Of a stretch of 64,000 nucleotides of DNA, positions 63,593-64,000 are shown one piece after another. Within the stretch, counting starts at the first letter, position 1. Each line of letters starts with the position of its first letter. Both the position numbers and the translations under genes were made by a program. The notes under the pieces are model-generated. The model ran no database searches. It saw only the letters and a program-made list of their open reading frames with translations, and was not told where the DNA came from. Origin of the DNA: Ruminiclostridium cellobioparum subsp. termitidis CT1112 (GTDB lineage: Bacteria; Bacillota; Clostridia; Acetivibrionales; DSM-1351); NCBI RefSeq assembly GCF_000350485.1, contig NZ_AORV01000031.1, positions 62,001 to 126,000 of the forward strand, written 5' to 3'.

Positions 63593-64000
63593 CTATGACA
63601 TGTATTCGCCGTTGTAGCTTACCAGAACTGCATTTGACACACCTTCGAGCTGCGATACGCTGTTGACGAATTGAGTTGTCATATCTTTAAGTCTTACTTC
63701 CATTGTCAGTTCGATACCTGTTGCCGACACCGCCTTGGATTTGACCAGATATTTTCTGACATTTTTGTCCACCATATCCGTGACCAGCTCCTCGGATTTG
63801 TCATTGGCACAGTTGACCACCAGTATATAAGGATTGTCCGAGCTCTTTTTGTTAACGAAAACTATCATTATTATTCCTATGAAAACCGAACCAAAGACCG
63901 AAAGCGGTATTAAACCCGCACCTGTTACAATTCCTGCCGATATGGACCAGAATAAGAACGCAATGTCCATGGGTTCTTTAATAGCCGATCTGAAACGCAC
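63593..64000 (-). CDS. DUF4956 membrane protein, 5' end beyond window
   Basis: The C-terminal 135 residues of a membrane protein. The visible part begins RFRSAIKEPMDIAFLFWSIS, the conserved DUF4956 signature, with one to two membrane helices and then a cytoplasmic alpha/beta domain. The frame is open at the window edge; the GTG at the very end is not a true start. It ends 19 bases before the CotH gene. In related genomes a VTC-type polyphosphate polymerase gene often lies upstream; that would be outside this window. Confidence 0.85.
   Translation of the reverse strand: MRFRSAIKEPMDIAFLFWSISAGIVTGAGLIPLSVFGSVFIGIIMIVFVNKKSSDNPYILVVNCANDKSEELVTDMVDKNVRKYLVKSKAVSATGIELTMEVRLKDMTTQFVNSVSQLEGVSNAVLVSYNGEYMS

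Overview
The window reads as a chromosome segment of a low-to-moderate G+C, motile, Gram-positive anaerobe of the class Clostridia. The best guess is the cellulolytic cluster III group (Ruminiclostridium/Acetivibrio-like). The evidence is strong GGAGG ribosome sites, SLH-anchored giant surface proteins, a carbohydrate ABC locus with glycoside hydrolase and phosphorylase genes, and a Firmicute gene order. That order is prfA - sua5(ywlC) - ywlE - rpiB - upp - comEB - tagO/mnaA - atpI-BEFHAGDC - ywmB - murA, as in Bacillus but carrying insertions. The genus call is inference; no rRNA lies in the window. Nearly all genes are on the minus strand, so transcription runs from high to low coordinates. 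Only motAB is on the plus strand.

Region 1 (1-9652) is a sugar-use locus. A YesM/YesN-type sensor kinase and AraC-type response regulator precede a lipoprotein solute-binding protein, two MalFG-type permeases, a GH1 beta-glucosidase-type enzyme, a GH130 mannoside phosphorylase and an IlvD/Edd dehydratase cut by the window edge. No transport ATPase is present. A large stem-loop lies between the binding-protein and permease genes. Region 2 (9771-11828) is murA and ywmB.

Region 3 (11955-33954) is about 22 kb of four adjacent genes for exported fibronectin-III/SLH proteins of 1354, 1638, 3459 and 787 aa. They sit between ywmB-murA and the ATP synthase operon. The 3459-aa protein holds 13 copies of a ~106-aa repeat that I do not recognise. 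Two sequences matching flagellar sigma-28 (SigD) promoters, each with the box GCCGATAT, sit upstream of the two transcription units defined by terminators. This suggests the surface layer genes are co-regulated with motility.

Region 4 (34092-41942) is the complete F1Fo ATP synthase operon (atpI, B, E, F, H, A, G, D, C). It has a good sigma-A promoter and a terminator. It is unusual for two internal gaps holding inverted-repeat elements: a 162-bp MITE-like element between atpE and atpF, and a structured repeat region between atpD and atpC. Region 5 (42030-46032) adds motA-motB, a small ferritin-like protein and a chemotaxis receptor.

Region 6 (46204-54083) is the conserved housekeeping string: a TagO-MnaA fusion for teichoic acid or capsule precursor synthesis, dCMP deaminase, upp, rpiB, ywlE, sua5, a ZIP metal transporter and prfA. 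Region 7 (54336-55945) is a DUF2089 regulator with a DUF4097 protein under a near-consensus promoter. Region 8 (56416-61352) is a compact operon of MFS transporter, GT2 glycosyltransferase, DegT-type aminotransferase and radical SAM/SPASM-like enzyme. It is headed by a 61-aa XRE-type regulator that is frameshifted at an A9 run, and it may make and export an aminosugar or aminocyclitol-like product. Region 9 (61600-64000) is a CotH-family protein and the end of a DUF4956 membrane protein. I saw no rRNA, tRNA, CRISPR array, prophage or complete insertion sequence.
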